A stretch of DNA of 43,262 nt from Actinomortierella ambigua (lineage: Eukaryota; Mortierellomycota; Mortierellomycetes; Mortierellales; Mortierellaceae): contig JAAAJB010000037.1 in the NCBI GenBank assembly GCA_016098155.1, positions 1-43,262 on the forward strand, written 5' to 3'. Positions 43,257 to 43,262 of this stretch are shown here, piece after piece. Position 1 is the stretch's first letter, and each line of letters begins with the position of its first letter. The notes below the pieces were generated by a model. That model was not told the origin of the DNA. It saw nothing but the letters and a program-made list of their open reading frames with translations, and did no database searches. The position numbers were made by a program, and so were the translations under genes.

Positions 43257-43262
43257 AGCTTA

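Larger units (their letters stand above)
38118..43262. other. 5 kb region without a supported gene
   Basis: After the transporter 3' UTR (an ATATAATAAG signal near 38200) no coding gene is convincing. From ~39450 to ~42700 the plus strand is strongly pyrimidine-rich with many short tracts. The last ~250 bases switch to purine-rich GA repeats. Open frames here are low-complexity Ser/Leu/Pro translations of CT repeats. The most gene-like is 42701-42889 (+), a 62-codon frame with a short cysteine cluster, but it has no partner or promoter I can identify. The region may be a long promoter or 5' leader of a plus-strand gene beyond the right edge. Confidence 0.5.

Noticed and set aside
1..43262. 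tRNA, rRNA, CRISPR arrays, insertion sequences and prophage
   Set aside because: I looked for TTCGA-type B boxes, conserved rRNA segments, regularly spaced repeats and transposase motifs and found none that held up; the spliced genes show eukaryotic nuclear DNA.

Overview
The window looks like nuclear DNA of an early-diverging filamentous fungus, most plausibly Mortierella-like (Mucoromycota/Mortierellomycotina). This rests on many short GT-AG introns, pyrimidine-rich leaders, polyglutamine and polyproline tracts, and fungal-type housekeeping proteins that are not yeast-like in gene structure. The taxonomic call is inference; no rRNA or marker search was possible. I see no tRNA, rRNA or CRISPR array, and no intact transposon.

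Left arm (1-7.2 kb): gene-poor and accessory in character. It opens with two copies of a ~140 bp repeat. It then carries three intronless genes for ~73-residue secreted eight-cysteine peptides, one on the minus strand and two on the plus strand. Each mature peptide is two copies of a 19-residue C-x3-C-x9-C-x3-C unit joined by four residues, a predicted double helical hairpin. The two plus-strand genes lie in a ~1.9 kb tandem duplication that includes ~1.7 kb of upstream non-coding DNA. Each of the three genes has a TATA box.

Core block (7.7-30.7 kb): intron-containing housekeeping genes. In order these are a hexokinase (+), RPB6, the subunit shared by RNA polymerases I, II and III (-), a large BYE1/PHF3-like PHD-TFIIS-SPOC protein (+), an unknown 424-residue coiled-coil protein (-), the replisome adaptor CTF4/WDHD1 (+), a 71-residue PLD-N-type membrane microprotein (+), a membrane-anchored alpha/beta hydrolase (+) and RPA135, the second-largest subunit of RNA polymerase I (-). 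RPB6/BYE1-like and the coiled-coil gene/CTF4 are divergent pairs with short shared promoters. Four of these genes act on transcription or replication, but nothing shows that the block is co-regulated.

Right arm (30.7-43.3 kb): a type II membrane-anchored METTL24-like (Methyltransf_22) protein is followed by a decayed tandem copy of itself. Next comes an HMIT/SLC2A13-type sugar or inositol transporter with a cysteine-rich PSI-like loop and a polyglutamine N-terminus. The last 5 kb has no gene I can support and is strongly pyrimidine-rich on the plus strand, resembling the long promoter or leader of a gene beyond the window. Exon coordinates below were read by eye from splice consensus, reading frame and family alignment, and were not checked against transcripts.
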